Source: Danxiaibacter sp048498555
GTDB lineage: Bacteria > Bacteroidota > Bacteroidia > Chitinophagales > Chitinophagaceae
Direction of reading: 5' to 3'
DNA length: 64,000 bases
NCBI GenBank assembly: GCA_048498555.1
Contig: JBEHXT010000016.1
Location: 82,940-146,939, forward strand
The notes below the pieces were generated by a model. It did not search any database. It saw nothing but the letters and a program-made list of their open reading frames with translations, and had not been told where the DNA came from. The translations under genes were made by a program, and so were the position numbers. This document shows, in pieces, positions 7,619-16,338 of this stretch (positions are counted from its first letter, which is position 1; each line of letters begins with the position of its first letter).

Positions 7619-9307
7619 TTATTTCTTCGGTACTACATTATTTTTTCCGGCCCAGGTTAACCACATATCACCCAGCTCTTTTACTTTGCCGGGATGGTTT
7701 GACGCAAGGTCATTAATTTCTGACGGATCGTTTACAATATCATACAAGTGCCATTGCTCATTGTTTTTTGCCACTAATTTCCAGTTTTGATAACGCACAT
7801 ATTTCGCGCCGAAGTGTTCATTAAAAAGCGCCTCATGGCCAGTCAACTTTTTACCCTGCAACACCGGTAGAAAGCTGATGCCTTGCATAGCTTTTATTTT
7901 GTGGCCATCGTAAACAGAAGGATATTCAGCGTTTCCCGCGTCTATAAAAGTTGGCATTACGTCCATTATATGGCACACATTTGTTACCATGCTGCCTTTC
8001 TTTAATGCAATGCCTTTTGGCCAATGAATGATAAACGGTGTGTGGATACCTCCTTCATAAGATTGTTCTTTCCATAACCTGTACGGCGTATTTGCAACAT
8101 TGGCCCAGTCGGGCCCAATTGAAGCGTAGGTATTTTCAGCGCCCGGCATCATTTCTTTTTTTGTAAGGTAATGAATGGTTTCGCCACTTCTTGTTTGGCC
8201 GGGCCTGTCAAACCCGGGACCATAATTAGCAGCATTTTCAGCGCTTGCACCATTATCGCTCAAAAAAATAATAATGGTATTATCCAGCTGGTTGGCTTCT
8301 TTCAACGCTTGAATTATCCGGCCAATACCCTGGTCCATCCTGTCAACCATGGCTGCATGTACCGCCATCGCACGCGCATCCCAGGCACTATCCGCATTAT
8401 CTTTCCATAAATTGTTGTTTTGTCTTGCAGGTAACTTCAGTTTGTTGGGATCTATCAGCCCTAAAGCCGCCATCTTTTTATAGCGCACTTCCCGAATGTT
8501 ATCCCAGCCGGCTTTATAAGTATCCTTATATTTTTCAATCTCAGCTTCAGGCGCCATCAGCGGCCAGTGCGGGGCTGTTTGAGCAACGTATAGAAAGAAC
8601 GGCCTGTCCTCTTTACTTAATTCTTTTATGTAAGCAACTGCTGTATCATTAATCGCATCTGTGTGATAATAATCCTTAGGCACATCTTTAATGGGCGTAG
8701 TGCCGCTAACAAGGCTGAAAGGATCAAAATAATCCACCACACCCCAAATGTTACCAAAGTATTTTTCAAACCCTCTGTTTACAGGATACTGCTCTTTGGG
8801 AGAAAACAACGGATTATCCACCTGGTGTGCCAGCCACTTTAATTGCATCTCCGGCGTTTTTTCAACAACCGTATTAGATACATGCCATTTACCCGACATA
8901 GCGGTGTGGTACCCTGCCTGTTTTAAAACCTCTGCTATAGTTACAACGCTATCTGTAATATGGCCCCTGTATCCAGGAAGATGCTTGTCTTCAGTCATTT
9001 CACCAATTCCAGCATTGTGGTTATAAACGCCGGTAAGCAGTGAAGCACGGCTTGGGCAGCAACGTGAAGTGTTGTAGAAATTGGTAAAGCGAATACCGTC
9101 GTTGGCTAAAAAATCAATATTCGGCGTATGTATTTCACCGCCATAACAACCTACGTCTGAAAACCCAAGATCATCGGCCATGATCAAAACAATATTGGGG
9201 CGCCGATCACTTTTGTTGACAGATTGTTGGGCCTGAACATTGTTAGAAGATGATAAGGTTAGCGATAAAGATGCAATTCCAGCTATTCGGCAAAAGGTCC
9301 TGATCAT
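7619..9307 (-). CDS. secreted type I arylsulfatase
   Basis: This 562-residue protein has an N-terminal signal peptide (to about residue 27, VQAQQ). The alkaline-phosphatase-fold sulfatase domain begins at RPNIVLIMADDLG with the metal-binding Asp pair. The signature CCPSRASLLTG supplies C83, in CxPxR context, as the residue converted to formylglycine, so a maturation enzyme must exist elsewhere in the genome. KWHVSN and FLSDNGASAEN are further conserved sites. Length and motifs match the arylsulfatase A-like group of Bacteroidota. The natural substrate (sulfated polysaccharide or small aryl sulfate) is not determinable here. No SusCD pair is adjacent. Confidence 0.93.
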   Translation of the reverse strand: MIRTFCRIAGIASLSLTLSSSNNVQAQQSVNKSDRRPNIVLIMADDLGFSDVGCYGGEIHTPNIDFLANDGIRFTNFYNTSRCCPSRASLLTGVYNHNAGIGEMTEDKHLPGYRGHITDSVVTIAEVLKQAGYHTAMSGKWHVSNTVVEKTPEMQLKWLAHQVDNPLFSPKEQYPVNRGFEKYFGNIWGVVDYFDPFSLVSGTTPIKDVPKDYYHTDAINDTAVAYIKELSKEDRPFFLYVAQTAPHWPLMAPEAEIEKYKDTYKAGWDNIREVRYKKMAALGLIDPNKLKLPARQNNNLWKDNADSAWDARAMAVHAAMVDRMDQGIGRIIQALKEANQLDNTIIIFLSDNGASAENAANYGPGFDRPGQTRSGETIHYLTKKEMMPGAENTYASIGPDWANVANTPYRLWKEQSYEGGIHTPFIIHWPKGIALKKGSMVTNVCHIMDVMPTFIDAGNAEYPSVYDGHKIKAMQGISFLPVLQGKKLTGHEALFNEHFGAKYVRYQNWKLVAKNNEQWHLYDIVNDPSEINDLASNHPGKVKELGDMWLTWAGKNNVVPKK

Positions 9308-9617
9308 AAATATATCCTTTGATTATATGGTGTTAGCTTATTACAATTACTGTGTGCGCTCAATAACTATTTAAAAGAGCGTCTATTTATTCAATTAGTC
9401 TGGCCAAGGGGGAGCTATCCTCAAATATAGATTTAAAAATCAATTGATTTAGGCAGTTAGTCATCGGTCAGATCCAATAGCGTTGAAAGCTGGCACGAAC
9501 TTTTCGCGCTTCTTAAGATCCTAATTAAAATTCTCATTAAATTTTAGCTTTCCTATTGCGCAACCGAACGATTGCGTATATATTTGCAATCGAACAGTTG
9601 CAGAATAAAAAGATTGT
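9308..9617. other. divergent intergenic region with the arsR promoter
   Basis: This spacer separates the sulfatase start (-) from the ArsR gene (+). The right 60 bases carry the promoter and operators listed separately. The left 240 bases show no ORF or repeat that I recognise. Confidence 0.5.
9556..9601 (+). promoter_or_regulatory. arsR promoter bracketed by two operator-like sites
   Basis: A Bacteroidota-type promoter is visible: TTG (9556-9558), a 20-base gap, then TATATTTG (9579-9586), matching TAnnTTTG. Two 16-base imperfect dyads, GCAACCGAACGATTGC (9560-9575) and GCAATCGAACAGTTGC (9586-9601), agree at 13 of 16 positions. Their centres are 26 bases apart. One fills the -33/-7 spacer and the other covers the expected transcription start. 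This is the layout expected for ArsR autorepression. Confidence 0.75.
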
Positions 9618-9947
9618 TTGCGAAGGGATATTTTCCAGGCGATTGCTGATCCTACCAGGCGAATGATCTTAAGCCTGATAGCGTTACAGGCGATGACTCC
9701 TAATAACATTGCCGAACATTTTGATACCAGTCGTCAGGCTGTGTCTAAACACTTACAAATTCTCGCTGAATGTAAGCTCCTTGAGCTGCAACAAGAGGGA
9801 AGGGAAATTTATTATCATTTCAATCCACAAAAAATGGAAGAGATATATAAGTGGCTCGAACAATTCAGGCGGTTATGGGAAAAACGCCTTGACAGATTAG
9901 ACAATGTATTAACTCAAATAAAATCAAAACACAATGAGAGACCTTAA
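9618..9947 (+). CDS. ArsR-family regulator (SdpR/AHSA1-linked type)
   Basis: This is a 109-residue winged-helix repressor. The start is TTG at 9618: an in-frame TAA lies at 9606-9608, and the predicted N-terminus RRDIFQAIADPTRR matches the usual start of this subfamily, so no upstream ATG is possible. The recognition helix is around SRQAVSKHLQIL (38-49) and the wing around GREIYYHF. No metal-binding cysteine cluster is visible, so it is probably not an arsenic or metal sensor. Genes of this kind typically precede an AHSA1/START-domain gene, as here, where the coding sequences overlap. Two operator-like dyads lie over its own promoter. Confidence 0.9.
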   Translation: MRRDIFQAIADPTRRMILSLIALQAMTPNNIAEHFDTSRQAVSKHLQILAECKLLELQQEGREIYYHFNPQKMEEIYKWLEQFRRLWEKRLDRLDNVLTQIKSKHNERP

Positions 9948-10905
9948 TAAGATGGAAGTCAAAAAAGACTTATCCAACAAGAAGCTTGTTATTGAAAGAA
10001 ATTTTGAGGCATCGCCTGAACATGTCTGGATGGCCTGGACGCAACCAGAATATCTTGACCAATGGTGGGCACCTTTACCGTGGAAAGCCGAAACCAAGAG
10101 TATGGACTTTAAAGAAGGTGGACGCTGGTTATATGCCATGGTTGGCCCTGATGATTCGAGGCAATGGTGCAATGTTGATTATACACGTATTGAGGATCAG
10201 AAAAGTTTTGAAACGGTGGGCGGATTTTGCGATGAGAATGGCAATGAAAATACCGAAATGCCTGTAATGAGATGGAAGTTGCAGTTTAATGAAAGTTCGA
10301 CGGGCACAAAAGTTACCATAGAAGTAACCTTTGATAGTGTTGCAGACCTTCAAAAGATTGTTGAAATGGGCTTCCAGGAAGGATTTGCTTCTGCAATGGG
10401 CAACCTGGATCACTATTTCAGCACGCACTTCAAGCTTCGCAAAGACGCGAAAACAAGCACCGCCACAAGAGTTACAACCTATTTGAACTTTAATGGTAAA
10501 ACTGAAGAGGCATTTAACTTTTATAAGAAAGTGTTTCGCGGCGAGTTCTCTGGTATTGGATTGCAAAGGTTTGGGGATATTGAACTGCCTGCTAATATTC
10601 CGCCATTGAGTGATGTAGATAAAAAGCTGATCATTCACGCTGAGTTAACCATTTTAGGGGGACATGTTTTAATGGCAACGGATGCGCCGGAAAGCATGGG
10701 CTTTAAATTGCAGAAGGGGAACAACATGCACATTAACCTGGAACCCGAATCAAGAGAAGAAGCCAAGAGATTGTTTGACGAATTATCCGAAGGAGGCAAT
10801 GTAACCATGCCGTTGGAAGATATGTTCTGGGGCGCATATTTCGGTGAATTCTCCGACAAATACGGCATTAACTGGATGGTTAATTACCAGGAGAAGAATA
10901 GCTGA
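9934..10905 (+). CDS. two-domain fusion: AHSA1/SRPBCC + VOC (PhnB-like)
   Basis: This 323-residue cytoplasmic protein has two domains. Residues 18-165 form an AHSA1-type START domain (VIERNFEASPEHVWMAWTQP, DQWWAP, FKEGGRWLYAM, a final amphipathic helix GFQEGFASAMGNLDHYF). After a short linker, residues 180-320 form a PhnB-like vicinal-oxygen-chelate domain (TTYLNFNGKTEEAFNFYKKVF, HAELTILGGHVLMATDAPE, MFWGAYFGEFSDKYGINWMV). These two domains are more often separate neighbouring genes. The start at 9934 overlaps arsR by 14 bases; ATG at 9952 (MEVKKDL) is an alternative start. Co-transcription with arsR suggests control by it. The ligand is unknown. Confidence 0.88.
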   Translation: MRDLNKMEVKKDLSNKKLVIERNFEASPEHVWMAWTQPEYLDQWWAPLPWKAETKSMDFKEGGRWLYAMVGPDDSRQWCNVDYTRIEDQKSFETVGGFCDENGNENTEMPVMRWKLQFNESSTGTKVTIEVTFDSVADLQKIVEMGFQEGFASAMGNLDHYFSTHFKLRKDAKTSTATRVTTYLNFNGKTEEAFNFYKKVFRGEFSGIGLQRFGDIELPANIPPLSDVDKKLIIHAELTILGGHVLMATDAPESMGFKLQKGNNMHINLEPESREEAKRLFDELSEGGNVTMPLEDMFWGAYFGEFSDKYGINWMVNYQEKNS

Positions 10906-10911
10906 TTTTTT

Positions 10912-11407
10912 TTGAACCATATAAGGCATATAAGGACATATAAGCGCTGATCAACGAAAAACTGCACGCACTAGTACGGTTTATGTGGTTCATTTTTTTG
11001 TTTGCGTCTTTAGATTTTTTGAACCATATAAGGCATATAAGGACATATAAGCGCTGATCACCGAAAAACTGCACGCACTAGTACGCTTTGTGTGGTTCAA
11101 TTTTTTGTTTGCGTCTTTAGATTTTTTGAACCATATAAGGAATATAAGAGCTGATCAACGAAAAACTGCACGCACTTGTACGCTTTGTGTGGTTCATTTT
11201 TTTGTTTGCTTGTGTAGATTTTTAAACCATTTAAGGCATACAAGAAAATATAAGAATTGACCGATGGAAGCTTATATGCTCTTATATGCCTTATATGGTT
11301 CAATTTTTTATTTACTCTTTAGATTTTTAACCATTTAAGGTATATACGAAAATATAAGAGTTGACCGATGAAAACTTACATGGTCTTATATGCCTTATAT
11401 GGTTCAA
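10912..11407. repeat. five-unit tandem array of the TTGAACCATATAAGG repeat
   Basis: Units start near 10912, 11019, 11126, 11222 and 11327, giving periods of 107, 107, 96 and 105 bases. Each unit is about 81-85 bases with inverted ends (TTGAACCAT...ATGGTTCAA) and is separated from the next by a T-rich linker containing GTTTGCGTCTTTAG. Units 1-3 share an interior with CTGCACGCACT; units 4-5 have a different interior and near-perfect inverted arms (11222-11303 folds with arms of about 33 bases and a 16-base loop). The array fills the space between convergent genes, where no ordinary terminator is visible. Confidence 0.88.
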
Positions 11408-11418
11408 TATTTCTTGAT

Positions 11419-11895
11419 TTAATTTGTTTTATCCGGTGCGGCCTGTGTCATTTCCCTTAATGTTAACCAACCTGTGGGGCTGCTTTTATCACGAACGTAA
11501 ATCACCATTGAGCGCCCGCGGCCTATAGTCGGTTCTCCACCATTTTTAGGTGTTGATTTAATAGCAAAGATGCTTACCTGTATGGCGGTTTCTCCATTGA
11601 ATACAGTACTTTCCACCGTGTTTTCCACAAACTCCACTTTGGTGTTTTTAAACCATTCAACCAGTCCTTTCTTCAAAGCGGCGCGCCCGACAACAACATT
11701 ATTTCCTCCAAAATATTTAATCACTTGTGGATGATGTAAACTTGCGACCAAAGCTGCATCGCCTTTGGCAAAAGCGTCTGTTAGTGCTGCAATGTTTTTA
11801 TCAAATGATTGTCTGAGTGCAATTGAATCATTAGAATCCTGCGCATTTAAATGCATGGCAATTAGTATGCACAGAAATGAAAATACTGTCTTCAT
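11419..11895 (-). CDS. secreted DUF4440/SnoaL-like NTF2-fold protein
   Basis: This 158-residue protein starts at the ATG at 11895 (MKTVFSF). The frame is open to 11952, but the extra residues would precede an otherwise good signal peptide (FLCILIAMHLNAQ, cleaved near residue 18). The mature part is one NTF2-like domain: LTDAFAKGDAALVASLHHPQVIKYFGG, an ALKKGLVEWF helix, then paired strands VESTVFNGETAIQVSIFAIKS and GRGRSMVIYVRD. The DUF4440/SnoaL group includes isomerases and many uncharacterised exported proteins. Its 3' end faces the tandem repeat array. Confidence 0.83.
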   Translation of the reverse strand: MKTVFSFLCILIAMHLNAQDSNDSIALRQSFDKNIAALTDAFAKGDAALVASLHHPQVIKYFGGNNVVVGRAALKKGLVEWFKNTKVEFVENTVESTVFNGETAIQVSIFAIKSTPKNGGEPTIGRGRSMVIYVRDKSSPTGWLTLREMTQAAPDKTN

Positions 11896-12064
11896 CTTTA
11901 TTGCTTTTAATAAGTTGTTGTGATATATGAATAACAGCAAGAGCGCTAACAATATAAAGTTGGTGAAGCATAAATGGAAGCTATCGGGGAGCGATTTTTT
12001 ACAAGAGAATGGACGTTTTTCTTTGCTTTCGCCCTTAGAGAGATTACCGCCTTTGCACTTTATT

Positions 12065-12240
12065 CATAGGGCGTTGCCCATGCTGATGCTTTGACGCCCT
12101 CAGCGTCATGCGAAGGTCTTATTGGCCTACAGTGTTATGCCAAGCCTAAAGGCCTCGTATACTTACTCTATTGCTTAAGCGATTTATATCGAAAACCTAG
12201 TGGCCTAAGACTAATCAATCAGCGAGCGTTGCAATTCCGC
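12065..12240 (+). repeat. degenerate copy of the multi-hairpin repeat
   Basis: Short hairpins GGGCGTTGCCC and GACGCCCTCAGCGTC are followed by CTTACTCTATTGCTT and AGCGATTTATATCG. The same module types occur in the full copies at 12285-12505 and 46803-47071, but here several stems differ in sequence while keeping complementarity. Confidence 0.55.
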
Positions 12241-12284
12241 GAAGCGGATAAATTATATGTTGTTATTGCCTTATATGGTTCAAA

Positions 12285-12505
12285 AGCCTTCGATCCGCGG
12301 AGCTCCGAAGACTTACTCTATTGGTTGCCGCGATCGGTTTTAAAATCGCCGAAGGCGGTAGAGTAAGAACTGCCTAACCCAGAGGGTCCGCAGAGTTCGC
12401 CATCAATTTGTTTTTTGCTAGCGCCCTTTCAGGGCATGACATACATTTGCGATTTTCCCAGGGCGTTGCCCCGGGCTAGTGCTATGAGGCCTTCAGCCTC
12501 AGTCA
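12285..12505 (+). repeat. multi-hairpin composite repeat, copy A
   Basis: About 215 bases align end to end with the reverse complement of 46803-47010. Shared landmarks in order are ACTTACTCTATTG, TTTAAAATCGCC, GTAAGAACT, GGTCCGCAG/GGTTCCGCAG, TTTTTTGCTAGCGCCC followed by TTTCAGGGC, GCGTTGCCCC, and GGCTAGT-CTATGAGGCC. Most landmarks are parts of short perfect hairpins. The two copies lie 34 kb apart in opposite orientation, each in an intergenic region. Confidence 0.8.
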
Positions 12506-12663
12506 AAGTAAAGTCTCGCTATATTTTACGGCAGGCATTTAATGCGAGCAACCCTTATATTTTCACGAGCTGGCGTTGAATGCTGGCAAATCTTATATGA
12601 CCTTATATGCCTTATATGATTCAAAAAACTTCGCTTCGGTCAGCTTTGCGTCATCTCAAAAAA

Positions 12664-12690
12664 AAGAGTAAGCTGACATGGCTTACTCTT
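12664..12690 (-). terminator. terminator of the FtsX-like permease gene
   Basis: AAGAGTAAGC (12664-12673) pairs with GCTTACTCTT (12681-12690) with a 7-base loop, flanked by A and T runs. It lies 20 bases past the permease stop on the minus strand. Confidence 0.85.
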
Positions 12691-12709
12691 TTCTAAACTT
12701 CTTACACTT

Positions 12710-15076
12710 TTATTCATCTTTCAAATGCTTCGCCGGGTTGCTTAGTGCCGCTTTAAACGATTGAAAGCTGATTGTGATAATTGTGATTAACATAATTGAA
12801 ATACCTGCTATAATAAAAATGCTGTAGTTAACAGAAATCCGGTAGGCGAAACCCTTCAGCCACTGATTGACTGCCCACCATGAAATAGGAAATGCCAATA
12901 AAATGGCAATCAGCACAAGTTTTAAAAAGTCGGTAGACAACATCATCACAATGTGATTTGTTGTTGCGCCGATTACTTTGCGAATACTTATCTCTTTCTG
13001 TCTTCTCTGTGCTGTAAACGCCGCAAGTCCAAATAATCCAAGGCAGGAGATCAGAATGGCAAGTCCTGCAAAATATCTTGACAACACAGAAACGCGTTGC
13101 TCGGCAACATAAAGTCGTTGGAAGTCTTCATCAAGAAACTTATAATCGAAATCGATACCCGGATTAAATGCGCCGTTGAGTTTTTGAATAGCAGCAATAG
13201 TTTCCTTTTCAGCTCCGTGTTTAATACGGATAGCAAATCTGTAAGCTTCGGGGTCCAATCTGAAAAATGCTGGCCCAATGTCTTTATGCAACGATTCAAA
13301 ATTGAAATTTTTCACTACACCGATGATGTGTCTTTGCTCGCCCCAGATGGTTACCTGTTTACCAATAGGGTTCTTCATTCCCATATACTTAACCGCAGCT
13401 TCGTTAAACATAACAGCGAGCGTATCCGAACCGAAGTCCCGTGAGAATTCGCGGCCCTCGGTTAAAGTCATGCCCATTGTGGAAATCAATCCATAGTCCA
13501 TGGGAATTATTTCAAATTCCGTTTTATCCTGCGGATCTCTTCCCGGCCACTTCACGCCGTAAGTTCCGCCGTTATGCCCCATCAGGTTATGGCCAAGGCC
13601 AGAAGCAGAAACAACACCCGGAAGTTTTTTTATTTCATTTAAAAAAGCCACCTGTGTTGTTGAGTTTTCCAGCTTGCCTTCTTTGTTGATGACGATCAGG
13701 TTGTCCTTATTAAAGCCAAGATTTTTCGACTGAATGTATTTGATCTGTTTGTACACAACCAAAACAGAAACGATAAGGAATACTGATAAGGTAAATTGAA
13801 ACACGACCAAACCCTTACGCGCAAATACCTCGCCGATAGCGTTCTGCAGTTTCCCTTTTAATATCAATCCCGGTTTTAACCCGGAAAGATAGAGTGCCGG
13901 ATAGCTGCCGGCCACAAGGCCGGTAAAAATGGTAATGCCCGCAATTGATGCAATAAGCCTTCCATCTAAATGAAACGTCAGCTGCTTGCCGGTAATATGA
14001 TTAAAAGAAGGCATGATCAGTTGAACGAGTGCAAGAGCCAGTAGCGCGGAGCAGGTAGTAATGATCATAGACTCGCCCAGGTATTGAATAATAAGACTGC
14101 CCCTGCGTGCACCAACAACTTTTTTGATGCCCACTTCTTTGGTTCTTTTTGCGGCTTTTGCAGTTGACAGGTTCATAAAGTTGATGCATGCTATCACGAC
14201 AATGAAAATCGCGATGATAGAAAAAAGGCGTACATACTCAATACGGCCACCAGATACAACACCGTTTTCATATTCGCCGTAGAGATACTGGTTGGAATAC
14301 CGCGTAATAAATGGTGTGCGATGCGTAATTTCTCCGTTGGATACTTTTTTTATAAAACCTGCTATTTTTTTATTAAAAGCGGTAGGGTCGCTTCCTGGTT
14401 TAAGTGTCAGGAAAGTAAGAACGCCCGTATTTCCCCAACTTGAAATCGATTGCTGTTTTTTGAGGATTGGTTCAAGAGGCATAACAAAATCAAACTGGTC
14501 AGATGAATGCACTCCAGGCGCTTTAAAGACTCCTGAAACAAAGTAATGTTCGTCATTTTGGCCATCAACAGGTTTTCCTATAGATGCAGCTTGGCTTCCG
14601 AACAGTTTTTTTGCAAGTTCATCGGAAATAACTATCGCATTAGCATCTTCCAGTATCTTGCTTTTATTGCCAGTTAAGATGGGATAAGTAAAAACATTGA
14701 AAAAGTCTTTGCTGACATACCTTCCGGTAGAGCGAATTTTACGGCTACCGTTTGCAGATAATGTAACGTCGCCAAAATAGCGGACGGTTACAGCATTGTC
14801 CACTTCCGGAAAATCTTTTACCAGCGCTTCGGCTGTTGGCCCGGAGGTACTTGATGCGGTCCATATACCACCTGACTTTATCCTGTTCTCACGAACCATG
14901 TAAAGTCGCTCGTCCTTTTCGTGAAACCTGTCCATCTTCAGTTCATCATCCACCCAGATGAAAATCAGGATTGCACAGGTGAGCCCGGTTGAAAGTCCAA
15001 CGAGATTCAGGATTGCAGATAACCGGTCTTTAAGCAGGTAGCGCCAGGTGATTCGGAAGTTGATATTATTTAGCAT
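12710..15076 (-). CDS. MacB/FtsX-type ABC transporter permease
   Basis: This 788-residue inner-membrane protein of the standard Bacteroidota type has a duplicated layout. The first membrane segment follows ITWRYLLKDRLSAILNLVGLSTGL, and the periplasmic MacB_PCD domain comes next. The first FtsX domain is around residues 280-400 (RLFSIIAIFIVVIACINFMNLSTAKAAKRTKEVGIKKVVGA). A second anchor with a periplasmic domain (VVFQFTLSVFLIVSVLVV) and a second FtsX domain around 670-780 (ARRQKEI-type turn, ISIRKVIGA) complete it. The paired (G/S)IRKVxGA turns are diagnostic. No ATPase gene is adjacent, so the partner is encoded elsewhere. Such permeases take part in lipoprotein, peptide or drug efflux; the substrate here is unknown. 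Confidence 0.92.
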   Translation of the reverse strand: MLNNINFRITWRYLLKDRLSAILNLVGLSTGLTCAILIFIWVDDELKMDRFHEKDERLYMVRENRIKSGGIWTASSTSGPTAEALVKDFPEVDNAVTVRYFGDVTLSANGSRKIRSTGRYVSKDFFNVFTYPILTGNKSKILEDANAIVISDELAKKLFGSQAASIGKPVDGQNDEHYFVSGVFKAPGVHSSDQFDFVMPLEPILKKQQSISSWGNTGVLTFLTLKPGSDPTAFNKKIAGFIKKVSNGEITHRTPFITRYSNQYLYGEYENGVVSGGRIEYVRLFSIIAIFIVVIACINFMNLSTAKAAKRTKEVGIKKVVGARRGSLIIQYLGESMIITTCSALLALALVQLIMPSFNHITGKQLTFHLDGRLIASIAGITIFTGLVAGSYPALYLSGLKPGLILKGKLQNAIGEVFARKGLVVFQFTLSVFLIVSVLVVYKQIKYIQSKNLGFNKDNLIVINKEGKLENSTTQVAFLNEIKKLPGVVSASGLGHNLMGHNGGTYGVKWPGRDPQDKTEFEIIPMDYGLISTMGMTLTEGREFSRDFGSDTLAVMFNEAAVKYMGMKNPIGKQVTIWGEQRHIIGVVKNFNFESLHKDIGPAFFRLDPEAYRFAIRIKHGAEKETIAAIQKLNGAFNPGIDFDYKFLDEDFQRLYVAEQRVSVLSRYFAGLAILISCLGLFGLAAFTAQRRQKEISIRKVIGATTNHIVMMLSTDFLKLVLIAILLAFPISWWAVNQWLKGFAYRISVNYSIFIIAGISIMLITIITISFQSFKAALSNPAKHLKDE

Positions 15077-15345
15077 GGGTTCTGTTTGTGTACGGCTTGT
15101 CGCAACAATGAGGGTGCCAAAACGTATAACGACCGTACAGCACGACTTTTACAATCTTTTTACCAATCTCATTGTCCGTTTTTGTTACACCTTTCGTTCG
15201 CAAGTGAACGGGAGTACATTGTTAGCTGCCCTAAAGCTTTTAGCTTGTCGGAAAGCGCTTTCGTCTCCAGATAAGATAAGAATGACATTTCGAAAGGCGA
15301 TTAAGTAAGCCGGCAGAACCAGTGGAACCAGGGAGCGATTGCATC

Positions 15346-16338
15346 TTACCTCAGTTCCCCGGGGATTACCATTACATTTTGTTTCCTTCCCTGCCTTAAC
15401 ACAGTCAACTCTATCCTTCTTCCAATTACATCTTCACTCAAATATTTGTGCAGGTTATCCGTAGAGGCTACAGGCTTGCCTTCAAACTCGACAATGATAT
15501 CGCCAATTTTCAGTTGCTGATTATTTACATTGGCATCAGGTGTTATCTCAAAAATATAAACGCCCGTAGTTGTCTTTAGCTGGTTGGCTCCAATCATGCG
15601 CTGCGTAAGATTTACCGGCTGCGCAGCAATGGCCAGTTTTGCCCTTTTAACTTCACCATGGATAATTAGCTTTCCGGCAATGAACGCCGCAAGATTAGAG
15701 GACACTGCAAAGCATAATCCCTGCGCCGCAGATATTACGGCGGTGTTTACACCAATAACTTTGCCTTCTGAGTTTACCAGGGGGCCACCACTGTTGCCGG
15801 GATTCAATGCGGCATCAGTTTGGATAACATCATCAATCAGTCGTCCGTTGTTTGCGCGCAACGTGCGTCCCAAGGCACTCACAACACCCGCAGTTACGGT
15901 GTGTTGCAACCCCATCGGGTTACCAATAGCAATGGCTATCTGCCCTGTCTCCAACAAATCAGAGTTAGCGAACTGTAGCGCCTTCAGATCGCCGTCATAC
16001 ACTTTAATAATAGCAATATCTGTTGAGGGGTCAGTTCCGATCAATATGGCATTTTGCTCTGTTCCGTTGGCAAAGGAGGCTTTAATGGAAAGTGCATGTT
16101 CAATAACGTGATTGTTTGTTACAATGTATCCATCTGTGGAGATCACAAATCCGGAACCTGATCCGGGCACCTCAACTTTCTTTTTCGTATTCGGATGAAT
16201 GGCTTCCTTAATCACTTTTATATGTGCCACTGCATGCGAAACATGCTTTACAACACCGGTAACGGTTGTAGAATACGCATCAAGCAATTGCGCATCTGAA
16301 AATGACAGGAACTCGGTTGCATAATTTTGTTCTTTCAT
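15346..16338 (-). CDS. HtrA/DegP-like S1C serine protease with PDZ domain
   Basis: This 330-residue trypsin-fold protease has a complete triad: H77 (TNNHVIE), D107 (STDIAIIKV) and S183 (NPGNSGGPL). VIQTDAALNPGNSGGPL and AIAIGNPMGLQHTVTAGVVSALGR are the family's usual blocks. A single PDZ domain covers roughly 225-325 (TGVYIFEITPDANVNNQQLKIGDIIVEFEGKPV). Unlike DegP, it has no signal peptide or N-terminal membrane anchor that I can see, and it is shorter than the 450-500 residues of two-PDZ HtrA proteins. It may act in the cytoplasm, or its true start may be misjudged, though no upstream in-frame ATG is evident. Confidence 0.9.
   Translation of the reverse strand: MKEQNYATEFLSFSDAQLLDAYSTTVTGVVKHVSHAVAHIKVIKEAIHPNTKKKVEVPGSGSGFVISTDGYIVTNNHVIEHALSIKASFANGTEQNAILIGTDPSTDIAIIKVYDGDLKALQFANSDLLETGQIAIAIGNPMGLQHTVTAGVVSALGRTLRANNGRLIDDVIQTDAALNPGNSGGPLVNSEGKVIGVNTAVISAAQGLCFAVSSNLAAFIAGKLIIHGEVKRAKLAIAAQPVNLTQRMIGANQLKTTTGVYIFEITPDANVNNQQLKIGDIIVEFEGKPVASTDNLHKYLSEDVIGRRIELTVLRQGRKQNVMVIPGELR

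Larger units (their letters stand above)
11896..12709. other. repeat-filled intergenic region, 814 bp
   Basis: No credible gene is present. From left to right it holds a degenerate multi-hairpin copy (12065-12240), a CTTATATGGTTC half-site (about 12271), the full multi-hairpin composite repeat (12285-12505), another inverted half-site CTTATATGATTC (about 12611) and the permease terminator. A 91-codon frame at 12091-12366 runs through these repeats and is not believable as a protein. Confidence 0.7.

Noticed and set aside
9618..9947. Arsenic-responsive ArsR
   Set aside because: No metal-binding cysteine cluster is visible and no arsenic genes are adjacent. The AHSA1-linked subfamily fits better.
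10880..11303. Short minus-strand frames reading LYALYGSK and similar
   Set aside because: These are translations of the CATATAAGG repeat arms and occur wherever the repeat does. They have no independent support.
10912..11407. Possible CRISPR array in the tandem repeats
   Set aside because: Units of about 107 bases are nearly identical throughout, with no 30-40 base variable spacers and no cas genes nearby. The inverted ends fit an interspersed repeat instead.
12091..12366. A 91-codon plus-strand frame
   Set aside because: It lies wholly in the multi-hairpin repeats and a repeat half-site. Its C-terminal residues translate repeat sequence that is read in other frames elsewhere.
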